Counted from the stretch's first letter, positions 1 to 11,069 are shown. The stretch: DNA of 64,000 nucleotides from Isoetes taiwanensis (GCA_021234155.1 JAJEKV010000025.1:19176085-19240084); one strand, 5' to 3'. Program-made: numbers and translations. Notes: a model not told the origin generated them from the letters alone.

Positions 1-25
1 GGTAGTTATGTGTTGGTTGTTAATG

Positions 26-423
26 TCTGTCGCTTTCCGCTCAATCAATGCCATCTCTGAATTAGTATTGTGGTGGCGCAGCTGTACCTTGTCTTAGTTA
101 TACAGAATGCGAATCAGCAACATATATGGTATGGCACTTAGGCCCACCGCACGCTTTCCTTGTAGCTTGTGCATCGAGGCTCTGTTTTTCAATGATGTTT
201 AGCTCATTAGAAAGCTTGTTTCGAGAGCTCTTTAATGATATCAATTTTATTGTAATTTGTCATCAGGTCTGATTTTGGTCTCTTTCCATAGAAATGAGAA
301 AGACAAATACTGCTTCATCTATGGCAATGGCAAAATGGCATCTGTCTACCGCCACCTTGGTGATAGCCGACCTTCCAGTTGTGCAAAAAGAGATAAATCA
401 CTCAGTGGAAGGTTCTTTGTTCA
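26..423. repeat. First copy of a tandem duplication; uninterrupted target-site paralogue
   Basis: Positions 26-145 match 530-639, and 146-423 match 11073-11376, so this is one copy of a roughly 400-bp segment duplicated about 505 bp apart. The second copy was later split by a CACTA transposon. Here the sequence runs without a break through the site (atggtatggcactt), so it serves as an empty-site reference. Part of the segment could be transcribed: the second copy can read a short Ser/Ala-rich peptide from an ATG near 11251. No product is recognised. Confidence 0.75.
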
Positions 424-689
424 TTACTTATTATTGCCAACATTGTGTCGAAGAATGAGTTGGCATTTATAGTCTATTGCATGTATACATTGGTATGATG
501 ACATTGCTCTGGAGTAGGTATCTCGTGAGTGTCGCTTTCCACTTCGACCAATGCCATCTCTAAATTAGTATTGTGGTGGCGCAAAATTTGTAGCTTGTCT
601 TGGTTATACAGCACGCGAATCGAAGAACATACATGGTATCACTACCACCCCAATTCTGGGACCACACCTAAAAACAACAGTAACAAAAA

Positions 690-1600
690 GACCACATGTC
701 GTTGTTCCAAAAAATCTACATGTGGTTATGTGGAGGTGTGGTTTATTAAGGAGGCGGTGTAGTTTTTTTATGGAGCTATAGTTTTTTTTTTTTTTTTTGA
801 AGGTGTGGTCTTTTTTTGAGGTGTCGCTTTTTTAAAAAGAAGTGTTGCTTGTTTTTTGAGGGGTGTTGTTTTTAAGAAGGTGTTGTTTTTTTTGAGGTGT
901 AGTTTATAACTAGGTGTAGTTTTTAAGTGGTCGCTTTTTATGGAAGTATAGTTTTTGAAGTGTGGTTTATAAGGAGGTATGGTTTTTAAGTGGTTGTTTT
1001 TAAGGGAAGTATAGTTTTACTCAAGTGGTATGATTTTTTTAATCGAGGTGTTGTTTTTTGAGGTGTCGCTTTATAAGTGGGTGTAGTTTTAAATAGCCGC
1101 TTTTTAAAGAAGTATGGTTTTTGAAGTGTGGTTTATAAGCGGGTGTAGTTTTAAGTGGTCGCTTTTTAAGGAAGTATGGTTTTCTGGGCGGTATGATTTT
1201 TTTAATCGAGGTGTTGTTTTTGAGGTGTCGCTTATAAGTGGGTGTAGTTTTTTAAATAGCTATTTTTTTTAAAGAAGTATGGTTTTTGAAGTGTGGTTTA
1301 TAAGCGGGTGTAGTTTTTAAGTGGTCGTTTTTTAATGATGGTTTTCCTCAAGTGGTGTAGTTTATAACTAGATGTAGTGTTTAAGAAGCTATTTTAAGGA
1401 AATATGATTTTTTTGGTGTGGTTTATACAACTAGGTATAGTTTTTACGTAGCTATTTTTTAAAGTAAGTATGGTTTTTGAGGTGTGGTTTTAAGTAGGTG
1501 TAGTTTTTAAGTGGTCGCTTTTTTACGTATGTGGTTTTTGAAGTGGCGTGGTTTTTTACGCAGCCTATTTCTTAAGGAAGTATGGTTTTTTGAGGCTATT
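690..1600. repeat. Left subterminal repeat zone of the CACTA element
   Basis: About 900 bases are built from degenerate copies of short T-rich words such as ggtttttaag, gaagtatggttttt, aagtggtcgctttt and gtgtggtttataag. Inverted ACATGTGG-type words lie at 695-740. Arrays like this next to the ends of CACTA elements are the usual transposase-binding subterminal repeats. There is no coding potential. Confidence 0.75.
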
Positions 1601-1689
1601 TCTTAAGCAAAGCCACCACCGAATATTGTTTGTTGCTCAACTTTGGGAATGTATTGTATTGTTTTACATTCGTAAAAATAACTTCAATG

Positions 1690-2010
1690 GTTAGATCCAA
1701 CCACTACAAGAGAATGAGCATTTTTGTCGGAAAAATCGCCGTGGGGCGCCTAGAGAGATTTTTGCCCGACATACGGTGTGCCGAGCGTCGCATCGACGAC
1801 GATTACTATTTTGATGCTTTTCCCGACGATACTACATCGCATATATCGCCACATAAATCGCCGTAAGCCTTCATCGGGTTAAGCGTCGAATTTGCGTCGA
1901 GACCTTGCATCGAATAATCGTCCGAAAATGCGCCGATATAACGCCGATATATCATCGATTTTTAAGTCCGACTATTCGTCAGATATTGCATCGCACTAAT
2001 CGCCGATGGT
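1690..2010. other. CG-rich repetitive block inside the CACTA element
   Basis: About 300 bases with many CG dinucleotides, made of short recurring words (atcgcc, catcg, cgtcg, ccgatat). The surrounding sequence is AT-rich with few CG. It is not a recognisable gene, and its function is unknown. Confidence 0.5.
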
Positions 2011-2752
2011 GTTTTTCTAGGCGCCATTACAATTTTAGTTATAACATTTGATTGAATAGTATATTTTAGATGAAATTTGATGTTTCACAAAGCTCCTCGA
2101 CCGTCTAATGATGTATTATTTAATTAAACTTGATTTAGTTCCTGAGGGAGGGGGAATTAATTTCCATCCCTAGCTAGTATTGTCCTTTATTGGCCATCGA
2201 TGGGGCACCTTCAGAGAATATGTTGGTCGGCAAGATTTGAAGCACCGGTATTGAGTCGGCGATGGGGTCAAATTGACCCCATTAAATAGGAACGCCCACC
2301 ACAATACCATGGCTTCATCAAGTATACAACACGAGCATGTACATACAAAGAGCGTAAAGCGTGCATAACTCAAACACAACGTCCACCAAAACAGAGGCCC
2401 CATTGATTTCTTCAACGGGCCTCAAATAGAACAAAGTTGACTGACACAAAATAAGAGTTAGCTTTACCGGATTCAAGCGCCAAACGCTTTTGAATGCCAC
2501 AATTTCTCTTTCTCTGTAAGCGTGCGATGGGGTTCGGTACTGGTGTTTAAATGGGTTATGGGAAATACTCCAATTGTTATACATACTCTAATATGCTAAT
2601 GGAAGGAAGCGCTAAACTGGGATCAAACTCAAAAGGTCCATGTTTTGATGAAGGCAAGCTCTCATATAGATTCTGTATTTTCCTTGCAAAGTTAGCATTT
2701 TCCTTCTGCTTTCTTCTTTCTTCGAAGCCAATCCCGAACACAAAAAAAAAGC

Positions 2753-3349
2753 ATGCAGGTTTGCCAAACTTCCTTTGGGAAGAAGCAAAGAAAAGATCAC
2801 CGTGCTAGTGCAAAATGCTTTGCCAACCAAAAGTCCGGAAGGTATGTGCCCGTAATTCTTATGGTCGAAAGTATGCCTAACTTTGAAAATTATAAAGCAT
2901 ATGGTCGCCGATATACTCATATTCCCAAGGAAAATAGATTAAAATTAGATGATGGATGCATCATAACCTATTTGGTAGGATATGATGAGCATTCGAAAGG
3001 TTACAGAATGTACAATCCAGAAAGAAGAAACATCATAGTGAGCAGAGATGTGACTTTTGTAGAAGAAGAATTATACATGCGAAGGTCTATAAGCAAAGTG
3101 GAGATTAAGTACAAAATAGTAGAGCCCTGCAATACAAATGTAAATGATATGGCAGATTTGGATGACAAGGTGGATAAGAATGCACAAAGCTTGGAAACAA
3201 ATCTTAAAGATGCATGCAATGATGAGGAAATTGACAATGTTGAAGACAATAACAATGCTGTGGCTGTGGAGGTTGTTCTTGTAAGAAAATACAAATGTAT
3301 ACATGAATGTGAGACTACCCAGAAGGAAATAGTTTGGGGGACGTTCATG
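2753..3349 (+). pseudogene. Ty1/copia polyprotein fragment (integrase-RT linker)
   Basis: The reading frame contains the hallmark copia segment that follows the integrase core: a KAYGRRYTHIPKENR-like motif, then LVGYDEHSKGYRMYNPERR and IVSRDVTF. In the family this corresponds to FGCxAYVHVPKxxRxKLD...GYSxxSKAYRxxxPxxxxVxxSRDVxF. Integrase catalytic residues and the RT are absent. The fragment is cut at 3349 by the LTR of a Ty3/gypsy element and seems to continue at about 7261. GTTCAT occurs at both junctions. The continuation ends in a 26-base A tract, so this may be a retroposed partial copia transcript. Confidence 0.75.
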
Positions 3350-3501
3350 TGACGTTCCTAACCGACATGCCCTTAACCAACTGGGCAAAACCGTCTAGAC
3401 GTTTATGAGTAGTCGCTTCTACCCATTTATGCTTGTGTCTCGAACGCCCTACGTGCACATTCAAGGATCGAATATTCGAAATGTCTACCATGGGCCCGCT
3501 A
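3350..3501 (-). repeat. 3' LTR of the Ty3/gypsy element
   Basis: It pairs with 7106-7260 over its whole length. Differences are small and clustered, for example ctgggc against caagggc and atgcttgtg against atgccgggtg. The polypurine tract follows on its right side, which makes this the 3' LTR of the minus-strand element. Confidence 0.85.
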
Positions 3502-3529
3502 TCTCCTCCCACTAGAACTATGCTCGCCC

Positions 3530-3827
3530 CTCGAGCATCCAAGGCTATACCATGTCTATGTCATACACGTGTCCGGGAAGCTCAACAATGAAGTCCATGG
3601 AAATACACTCCCACTTGGAAGATGGAATTACTAAAGGTTGTAATTCTCCGTGCTCCCTAAACCTTGATGCTTGTACCTTCCGGGACAAGATAAACACCTA
3701 GCCACGCATTCCTTAACCATCTTCTTCCGTCTGTGCCAAAAGAAATTCCGGCGATCTTCCTCAAAGTTTTATGTACCCTGGGTGGCCCGCCAACGACTAT
3801 CATGTGCTTCATATAGCAACCTCAATC
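3530..3827 (-). pseudogene. Truncated Ty3/gypsy integrase (zinc-finger region only)
   Basis: Minus-strand translation gives an EAHDS segment, then NFFWHRRKKMVKECVARCLSC, the H2C2 zinc-binding start of a Ty3 integrase. This is followed by WECISMDFIVELP, the first part of the core. The catalytic D,D,E core is missing: the polypurine tract follows almost directly. Several frame breaks occur. This copy cannot supply integrase. Confidence 0.7.
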
Positions 3828-4314
3828 TCAACTCATGATCATTAGGAATACACATACGGCCATTATAATATAAAACCCTTTTGACAAATGCATACCTCGA
3901 AAATCTTGAGGGTTCTCCAACACAGGTGCAAAATATGGATCATTCCTTAGCTTATTAAGAATATTTGCATCCCATTGCCCTTGTAACACACTAATAGAGG
4001 TTAAAAATGACCTTCGAGACAAAGCATCAGCAATCACATTTTTTCTTTGCCAGTTGATATTCAATTTCAAAATCATACTCTTCTCTTAATTGCATCCACC
4101 TCCTTTGCCTATTATTCAAATATGGTTGTTTTGCAAAATACTTCAAATTTTGATGGTCATCTTCAAAAAGAAACGACGAATCTAATAAATAATGTCTCCA
4201 TACCCTTAAGGCATGGATAATGGCCAACATTTCCAAATCATGCACTGGGTAATTTTGTTCAGCAGGAGACAATTTACGAGATATATAGGCACAAACTCGG
4301 CCATCCTGCAGCAA
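3828..4314 (-). pseudogene. Ty3/gypsy RNase H domain (frameshifted)
   Basis: Two overlapping frames together give the plant Ty3 RNase H segment: GRVCAYISRKLSPAEQNYPV, DLEMLAIIHALRVWRHYLL, a damaged TDHQNLKY region, YLNNRQRRWMQL, YDFEIEY and then NVIADALSRR. Breaks occur at the TDHQN codons (about 4160) and before ADALSRR (about 4050). Both look like small indels next to CAG/CTG or a run of A. Confidence 0.8.
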
Positions 4315-4322
4315 GACTCCTC

Positions 4323-5148
4323 CTACAATTTTCCTGAAGCATCAGTGACTACATGGAAGGGTATATTCATGTCTGGAATCCTTAAAACTGGTGCACTAAT
4401 CAAAACATCCTTTAACTTTTGAAAACTTTCTTGACAACTATCAGTCCAATGCAAATCATTCTTCTTACCCAACAAAGAAGTCAAAGGAGCAGCAATCTTT
4501 GCAAATTTAGGAACAAATTTGCGATAATACCCCGCTAATCCCAAAAATGATCTTACCTCTTTCACCGTCTTTGGTGTGGGCCAATCTCTAACTGCCTCAA
4601 TCTTAGAAGGATCTGGCTCTAATCCCTTTTCTGAAATTACATGCCCAAGATATACCAATCTAGTTTGTGCAAAAGAACACTTAGATAGCTTACCATACAA
4701 CTTTTCTCGTCGCAAAATAGCTAATGTCTGCTTTACATGTTCCACATGCTCCTCTAATGTCCTGGAATATACCAAAATATCATCAAAGAAAACCAATATA
4801 AACTTATCCAGGAAAGATCGGAATATCTCGTTCATTAGGCGCATAAAAGTGGCAGGAGCATTTGTCAACCCAAAGGGCATTACAACAAACTCAGAATGTC
4901 CGTGAGCGTGTCCTAAAGGCAGTCTTGTAAATATCTGTATCCTTGATCCGGATCTGATGATATCCAGATCGTAGATCAATTTTTGTGAAGTACTTAGCTT
5001 GCCCCAACTGATCAAATAACTCATCAACCCTAGGCAATGCATATCTATTCTTCACTGTAATCTGGTTAAGCATGCGATAGTCAATACATAATCTTAAAGT
5101 CCCATCTTTCTTTTTACAAACAAAACTCAAGACTAAATGGAGAAACAC
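4323..5148 (-). pseudogene. Ty3/gypsy reverse transcriptase domain
   Basis: The frame contains RT landmarks in order: [16 protein letters not shown]-like, [15 protein letters not shown] (motif A with its catalytic Asp), [21 protein letters not shown] (motif B) and [11 protein letters not shown] (motif C with the Asp pair), followed by the [20 protein letters not shown] connection. It is split by a frame change near 4950. Within the element it would make cDNA from the retrotransposon RNA. The neighbouring RNase H and protease match in orientation. Confidence 0.87.
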
Positions 5149-5372
5149 TCGGTATAAACCCTTGTTCCAATAATTCCGCCAACCTGCTTCTTCAATTCGC
5201 CATCTCTAATGCATGAAATCTATATGGTGGCCTTGATGTGGGTTCAGCCCCAGGAACAAGTTCTATCTCATGATCTACCATTCTATGTGGAGGCAATTCT
5301 GTTAATTCTTTAGGAAACACATCAGAGAACTCATCCAACACTTTCTGGATCTCAGGAGCAATAGGTTGTTCC

Positions 5373-6254
5373 TCAGAATTCTACGGTACCCAAAAATGCA
5401 CATCCCATTCTTATGCAACCATTCTTAACTGCTTTTTTAAAACTTTTCCGGGACAAAGGTGTAACCACTAATGACGAAGGCAATCCTTCCAGCACATGCT
5501 TATCTCCATTAGGACTTTGGCATGTAACTGTTTGCTCTCCGCAATCAATGCAAGCTTTATATGGCCTCAACCATGACATTCCTAGAATAGCATCATACTT
5601 TCCTAGGCTCAATACTTCAAAACTAGTATGGGACTCAAGATCTCCTACTTGGAATTTAAGATTGTCTACCTTAGCATAAGAAGTCTTAATTTTACCATCA
5701 GCCAACTCCACATATCTAGGGTCCCGACTAATCATATTCAAATCTAGTTTCTTTGCCAGCCTTGGGGAAATAAAACAATGTGTACTACCACAATCAATAA
5801 GAAAGAGAACAGGAACTCCATGAATAATACCTGGAACTCTGATAACCACAGCTTGATTATCTACACGGCCCTGGTCCACTGCAGCATACATGCACATTCT
5901 TTCAACAGGAGGGTCCATGATTCGAGCAGCCCTAACTTCAACTGCAGGGTTAGCTTGTGCTATAATCCTGTTGTCTCCTCTAGCTTGTCCTCTGCCACCC
6001 CTATTATTGTCCCAAAAACCTCCACGACCACCACGGTTACTTTGGCCTCCATTTCCTCCCAGCCTTGGCCCCGGCCCATAAGTATCACTAGAATTCAACC
6101 TGACCACTGGGTTTGTTTGCCCTCCACGCTGAGAAGATGCATGCAGGCGGCATACTATCCATCCACCTTCTCGGACAATCTCGTCCATAATGACCAACTT
6201 CTCTGCACCTAAAGCATCGATTCTCATTAAGACACTTTTCCCTAGTTTCATCAT
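5373..6254 (-). pseudogene. Ty3/gypsy protease with Gly/Arg-rich gag tail
   Basis: This 293-residue open frame starts in gag sequence, passes a Gly/Arg/Asn-rich segment, and then has a retropepsin-like domain: VLFLIDCGSTHCFIS (active-site Asp, here D-C-G), LDLNMISRDPRYVELADG and KYDAILGMSWL. That is the usual plant Ty3 protease. It continues downstream toward the RT but is frame-broken before it. Confidence 0.82.
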
Positions 6255-6900
6255 TCAAAGGTGCATACATAGGCCGAGATCCTCGATTTTGACTACCCTC
6301 CTGCATACTAACAGCCTGCGCAGCCATGCCACCCCTACTAGAGAATCTACCTGCCTTTCAGATCCACCACCTGCCATGTGGAAGGAACTTGTCTCTTCTT
6401 AGCATTCTCCAAGGTTGCTTTCTCACTAGGTCGATTCACGATTCTTAGCAATTCTGAATACCTCCTCCAAATCCTTATAAGACACACCCGGACATTGTGC
6501 TCTTAATATCAACCCGCAAACCCTTCACAAATCGAAAGCACAAAGTTTTTTCTTATCCTCAAAAGGACAATGATACCGCAACCTTCTAAACTTCTCGTTA
6601 TATTCGCCACCGCCGCCCCTTTTCGTGTCAAGTCCAAGAACTCATTCATCTTGTCAACTTTGTACCCGTGGAGGCATAAAATATCCTTCAAAAGCGGTCT
6701 TAAACTCTTGCCAAGTTGCTCGCCTGCAAATTATTTATGTCCCAAAAATAATTCTCCCACCATACTCTAGCAAATCCACCCAACATTGCTTGAGCCAATA
6801 CAAAATTTTAATGTAATCTTTAGCATTAATGAGTTTAAAGTAAAACTCAACCCCACGGGCCACGAAGTCCGATCATCCCCTCAGAATATTCTCTCCAAGA
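6088..6900 (-). pseudogene. Ty3/gypsy gag remnant with CCHC zinc knuckle
   Basis: The frame at 6088-6327 contains CFRCREVGHYGRDC, a C-x2-C-x4-H-x4-C nucleocapsid knuckle. Further upstream on the minus strand (6509-6691) is FLDLTRKGAAVAN, a segment typical of plant Ty3 gag. Between them the frame is lost several times. The product would package element RNA, but this copy is broken. Confidence 0.75.
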
Positions 6901-7089
6901 AATACTTCCCTCTTAGTGTCCTTCAAGACCTTCTCTACCGCCTTTGTCCGCAAATGTCTTTTTTGTTGCGACGCACTTCGCCGCAACACTTGCTGAATAG
7001 CCCGCAAGATATTGGCTACATCGGAGCTCCACCAGCCCGCCCAGCTCCTCCCCGGGGATCGAAATCTCATAATCCACTAACCGAACTTT

Positions 7090-7100
7090 GCTCGATACCA
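7090..7100 (-). promoter_or_regulatory. Primer-binding site (initiator tRNA-Met type), one base short
   Basis: Minus strand reads TGGTATCGAGC, five bases inside the right LTR. The standard plant site is TGGTATCAGAGC. The missing A lies inside a CAG, the same context in which many repeat copies in this window disagree. Confidence 0.7.
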
Positions 7101-7105
7101 ACCGG

Positions 7106-7260
7106 TGACGTTCCTAACCGACATGCCCTTAACCAACAAGGGCAAAACCGCCTAGACGTTTATGAGTAGTCGCTTCTACCCATTTATGCCGGGTGTCTCG
7201 AACGCCCTACATTGTGCACATTCAAGGATCGAATACTGAGCGGTCTACCATGGGCCCGCA
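7106..7260 (-). repeat. 5' LTR of the Ty3/gypsy element
   Basis: Direct-repeat partner of 3350-3501, adjoining the primer-binding site. It begins TGACG and ends GCCCGCA on the plus strand, which gives TG...CA ends on the minus strand. Confidence 0.85.
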
Positions 7261-7442
7261 TAGTTCATCAAACTCTAGTGGCAATGGATCGCCAATACAA
7301 CGTATAAGTTAGAAGGTTGACTCTGTAGCTACCCCCTCTTCAAACCTGTACAGGAGGGTGTCAACTTGCTATGTAGTCATATAATTTTTACTCAATATAA
7401 TAGAATTCCTTGTCCATAAAAAAAAAAAAAAAAAAAAAAAAA
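7261..7442 (+). other. Copia fragment tail ending in a 26-base poly(A)
   Basis: This sequence resumes after the gypsy LTR and ends in an uninterrupted run of A at about 7417-7442. With 2753-3349 it looks like the 3' part of a polyadenylated copia transcript that was reinserted. Confidence 0.45.
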
Positions 7443-8140
7443 CACTATTCTAAAGTTGTATGAGATTTATTGGGTGGGATTTTGTTTTTCTTATAATATA
7501 CTTTTTTTCTTTTGCTATCATGCTTCAAATAAAGGTTCAAGGAAGTAAACTTGCTAGATGCTCAGTTTTTATTTATATAGTTACCAACAAATCATTTTCA
7601 TGACATGCATAGACGTGTTGCAAACTAAAAACTACAGAAGATGTTTTGGCAAAGCAAAAAATAAACCCAACATGAACAATCCTTGACATACAAATATTTA
7701 GCAAAGCATTGTGCATAAGGAGTTGTTAAAAGTCAAACCCATGACACAACACAACCATTGAGTCCTTCTTTGAAAAGGAGAAGCTTATAAGCCAAATATT
7801 TGGATTCTACCAATGATCTTTACCTTCACAAAATGTAGGCATGCGAGAATCTTATATTCTTGTTATGAAATATCCTAACGACTTGTATAGATCAAACTTC
7901 TAACCAACCTTTACACCTCTACGTATGCAACTCTACACACATTTGCTCCTGGACGCCAACTTGTTCCAGAGCACGTGAACATTTTCACGGGTTCTTCTTC
8001 CCCATTGCATCCTTTGTGTCTTCTCTCCTCTTCAACTTTCTATTCTTTTCCATTCCCTTTCCCTAAAAAATACGATCGAGACACTTCAGATCCTTCTCCA
8101 CGCTTGCTGTTTCATCACTGGTTTTTAAAGTTGAAATGTT
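7443..8140. other. No gene seen
   Basis: AT-rich sequence inside the CACTA element with stop codons in all frames. No domain or repeat structure was recognised. Confidence 0.5.
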
Positions 8141-8149
8141 GTGCCCCTA

Positions 8150-8560
8150 TGATCTAGCATGCCCCTAGGCTTAAGCATGCCCCTAGGCTCGAACCACCTT
8201 GGCTCAAACGTGCCACATGACTCAAACATGCCACATAGGCACAAACATGCCACCTAGGCCCAATGCCCCTAGGCTCAAACATGCCACTAGGGTCATAAAA
8301 ATGCTCTTCCAGATGATGTATTTTTTTTAATGATGAAATATGATTTCAAGCATTTTTTGATGGTTGAAATGTTGTGCCCCTAGGCTCAAACATGCCCCTA
8401 GGCTAGCCACTTTGGCTCAAGCAGGACATGCTCAAACATGCCACATAGGCTCAAATGTGACATGTGGTCAAGCATGCCCTAGACTCAAACATGACATGTG
8501 GCTGAAACATGCCACGCAGACATGTGGCTGAAACATGCCACGTAGACACGTGGCATAAGA
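8150..8560. repeat. Degenerate minisatellite of catgcc...ggctcaaa words
   Basis: About 400 bases with repeated variants of catgccccta, ggctcaaac and atgccacatgg, in irregular units of about 20-25 bases. The same vocabulary returns at 57030-57420, which links two distant sites in the window. Confidence 0.7.
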
Positions 8561-9733
8561 AACAGGGGTTAGATTTCTTGATTTCTGGTTGGAATCTTTA
8601 TTTCTTGTTTCGAAGTTTTGCTTGTTGGCCAAAAACTTTATGAATTTTGGAGTTTCCGCATGACGAAATCTCGCAAATACTCATTAGCTTTTATCCAAAA
8701 TCTGGTCGAGTATGACATACAATGGCAAATTATATAGATGGAGGTACTGATGATTTCGAAGTGTGACCACTAGAGTCATAAAAATGCATGATTTATTTGT
8801 TTTAAGGATAAAATATGATCTTGAAATATAACCGAGTCTGAATGGAGTCATTGTTGATACTCCATGGAAAAAAAATCAGCATCATGGGATGGGGCATGGG
8901 AGAGTAGAGTCGTGGTCAATGGTGAAATTATTAAAAATAGGCATTGATATAATTGAATTGCATTCAATGGCCAAGATGAGCGGCTGAGATTGTGATCCAA
9001 GTCCTTGGATTCTATTGGCCCTAATTTAACGGCTTAGATTAAAAGCTAAAATTTGATCCTCGATTGTGCTTTTTTTGCCGCTTCTATCTCCCTTCTTTCC
9101 CGCTTTTTCTTTCCCGCTTTTGATCTCCAATTCCTTCACTTTTGATCTTCAGCTTTCTCTTCGTTTCCACAAATTTCCCTTGTTCTTTTGCTTTTGATCC
9201 GGTTATGCGGCCCATGATCCCACAAAGGCTCTGCTTACAAATGGAGTTTGTGCTACTATTTTTCTGGAATCCGACCACTATAGAAATATCCGAACCTCTC
9301 TCCTTATTCTTCCTTGTCCTTTGAGGTTTAAAATAGAAGAATCTCGATTTTCATACGAACGACAGCTTTTGCCGGAATATCTCTGCAAGGTTTAAACAGT
9401 GGGATTTGTTTCAAACTTGGTCGGAACTGCAAGATACAGATTTGTTCACTTCAGGCTTGGGCGAACCTGCAAGACACAGCTTTGTCCACTATACTTTTAC
9501 CGCAGTACCCCGATTGATTGTGCTATCTCTGTTTTGGTTCTACGGCTATGATTGAATCTATGTGAGAACGTTTGGTGTTTTATCCTTTGTATTTTTGTGA
9601 AGGACAGGAGAATCCATTGTGGATTTTATATGAAGGGCAGGAGATAACAGGGATGGAGGTTGCCCCTTGTTTCTTTTTTTTTTTTTTAATTCTGATTACA
9701 AGTTCTGGACCCAGTAAGCTTCTGGTTTTTACA

Positions 9734-9975
9734 GAAGGAGCATAGTGTTAGCAAAGGCAAAGCAAACTTCTTGTTATTTTTGCTTCAAGCCATGATGCCA
9801 AGTTCTCACTTGGCCCCCGCAAGGGGTTTCTTATCAAACCCAAAGAGTCCGAGGTTGCAAATCGATCAAATGCAAAGAAGAAGTTCCTTGCATCAAGTTT
9901 TTAAAAACTTCGTGATGACATCAATCAAATGTGCATCCGAAAGTATTTTTGTGGCACACAAAAGAACTCTGAAGG
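9734..9975 (+). pseudogene. Possible captured host exon (transit-peptide-like) inside the CACTA element
   Basis: A T-rich tract ending tttttacag sits at 9733. It is followed by an open frame whose ATG (9792) starts a Ser/Arg/Pro-rich segment beginning MMPSSHLAPARGFLSNPKSP, and then by a donor-like CTGAAG|GTAAAT near 9975. Upstream (9060-9150) is a pyrimidine-rich leader-like stretch. The composition suits the N-terminus of an organelle-targeted protein. CACTA elements often pick up host exons, so capture is plausible. The parent gene is not recognised, and chance is possible. Confidence 0.3.
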
Positions 9976-10439
9976 TAAATCACTGCAACCTTCCTGAAAA
10001 TTCATGCATTAGGCTTCGATCAATGCTCTTCCCTGATAGCATAATAACACCTTTATTTATATGGTGCTTAAAATAATAGCAGTTTTTATATTTTTGTAGC
10101 AAGTTTGTTCTTAAAATCATAAAATATACTCTCAATTAAAGGCTATAAAACAAGAATGTAAGAATCTATTAAATATGGACACTATAAGTTGCATTTCAAT
10201 CAAATGCTTTAACCAAATTTAAACAACACACTTGCCTAAAAAAAAAAGAGAATCATATAAGGGCCAAAACAACCTTAATAACATAAAACAATGTGCTAAA
10301 CAATACAATGCTTTTTTAAATAATAAAGAGGAAGGCCATATGTGGTTTTCTCATTTCTTTGCAAAAACAACACTAAAAACAACTGCTACTTTAAAAAACA
10401 TGACGGTCGATGTTCTATTGACTATATAGTATATTGAGG

Positions 10440-11040
10440 AAAAACAACACCAAACCACAACTAATTTGTCAAAGACCACATGTAGGCCGTTTAAGTTTTA
10501 TGAAAAACCACATGTCTACTTTTGAGGAAAACAACACTTGAAAACTATAGTTAGTTTTAAAAGCAACATACAAAAACTACACTTTTACTAAAAATTACAT
10601 ATAGTTTCTAGCAAAATCGGACAAAAAATCTATATCGTGGTTTTTTTAGCGTTGTTTTTCTTTGCAAAACAACAATTAAAAACAACATGTGGATCTTCGG
10701 TTTTATTAAGAACCACATGTGGTTTTTAGCATTGTTTTTTTTGCAAAACAACAGTAAAAAACAACATGTGGACCTTCAAGTTTTATTAAGAACCACATGT
10801 CTATTTTTTAGGAAAGCAACACTTGAAAACTACATCCACGTTTAAAAAACAACATGTAGAAACACATGTAATTCCTACGTGTAGATAATTTTGGCAAAAG
10901 TCTACGCGTAGACTTTTAAAAAAAAACTACATGTCTAAAAGTTTGGGTAAAAACTACATGTCATTTCTAGCAAATCCGGACAAAAAACAACACGTAGTTT
11001 TTTGGTAGTGTTTTTTTGCGAAAAAGACACTGAAAAATAA
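10440..11040. repeat. Right subterminal repeat zone of the CACTA element
   Basis: Dense degenerate repeats of aaaacaacatgtgg, accacatgt, aaaaactacatgt and gtttttagcaaa words in both orientations. They mirror the ACATGTGG words near the left end. Confidence 0.75.
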
Positions 11041-11069
11041 CATGTGGACCCAGTTTTGGGGTGGTAGTG

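Larger units (their letters stand above)
3350..7260 (-). mobile_element. Defective Ty3/gypsy retrotransposon with about 150-bp LTRs
   Basis: Near-identical direct repeats at 3350-3501 and 7106-7260 start TGACGTTCCTAACC and end GGGCCCGC(A); they are the LTRs. Read on the minus strand, the order is LTR, primer site, gag, protease, RT, RNase H, truncated integrase, polypurine tract, LTR. The primer site (plus 7090-7100, minus TGGTATCGAGC) equals the initiator-Met site TGGTATCAGAGC less one A. The purine tract GGGAGGAGA lies beside the left LTR (plus about 3503-3512). Integrase is reduced to its zinc-finger region and the first residues of the core. Frames are broken in several places. LTRs this short are unusual for a plant Ty3/gypsy element. 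Confidence 0.87.
640..11069. mobile_element. CACTA (EnSpm-type) DNA transposon, apparently non-autonomous, carrying nested retroelements
   Basis: The left end begins CACTACCACCCCAATTCTGG at 640. The right end, read on the minus strand from 11069, begins CACTACCACCCCAAAACTGG. The two ends therefore form imperfect terminal inverted repeats starting with the diagnostic CACTA. The trinucleotide TAT directly flanks both ends (637-639 and 11070-11072), the 3-bp target duplication expected for this superfamily. Both subterminal zones are full of short degenerate repeats. No transposase reading frame is visible. The interior holds a copia fragment, a Ty3/gypsy element and a possible captured host exon, so the body probably moved by transposase supplied elsewhere. 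Confidence 0.88.

Noticed and set aside
3001-3388. Minus-strand frames across the copia fragment
   Set aside because: Shadows of the forward copia coding sequence.
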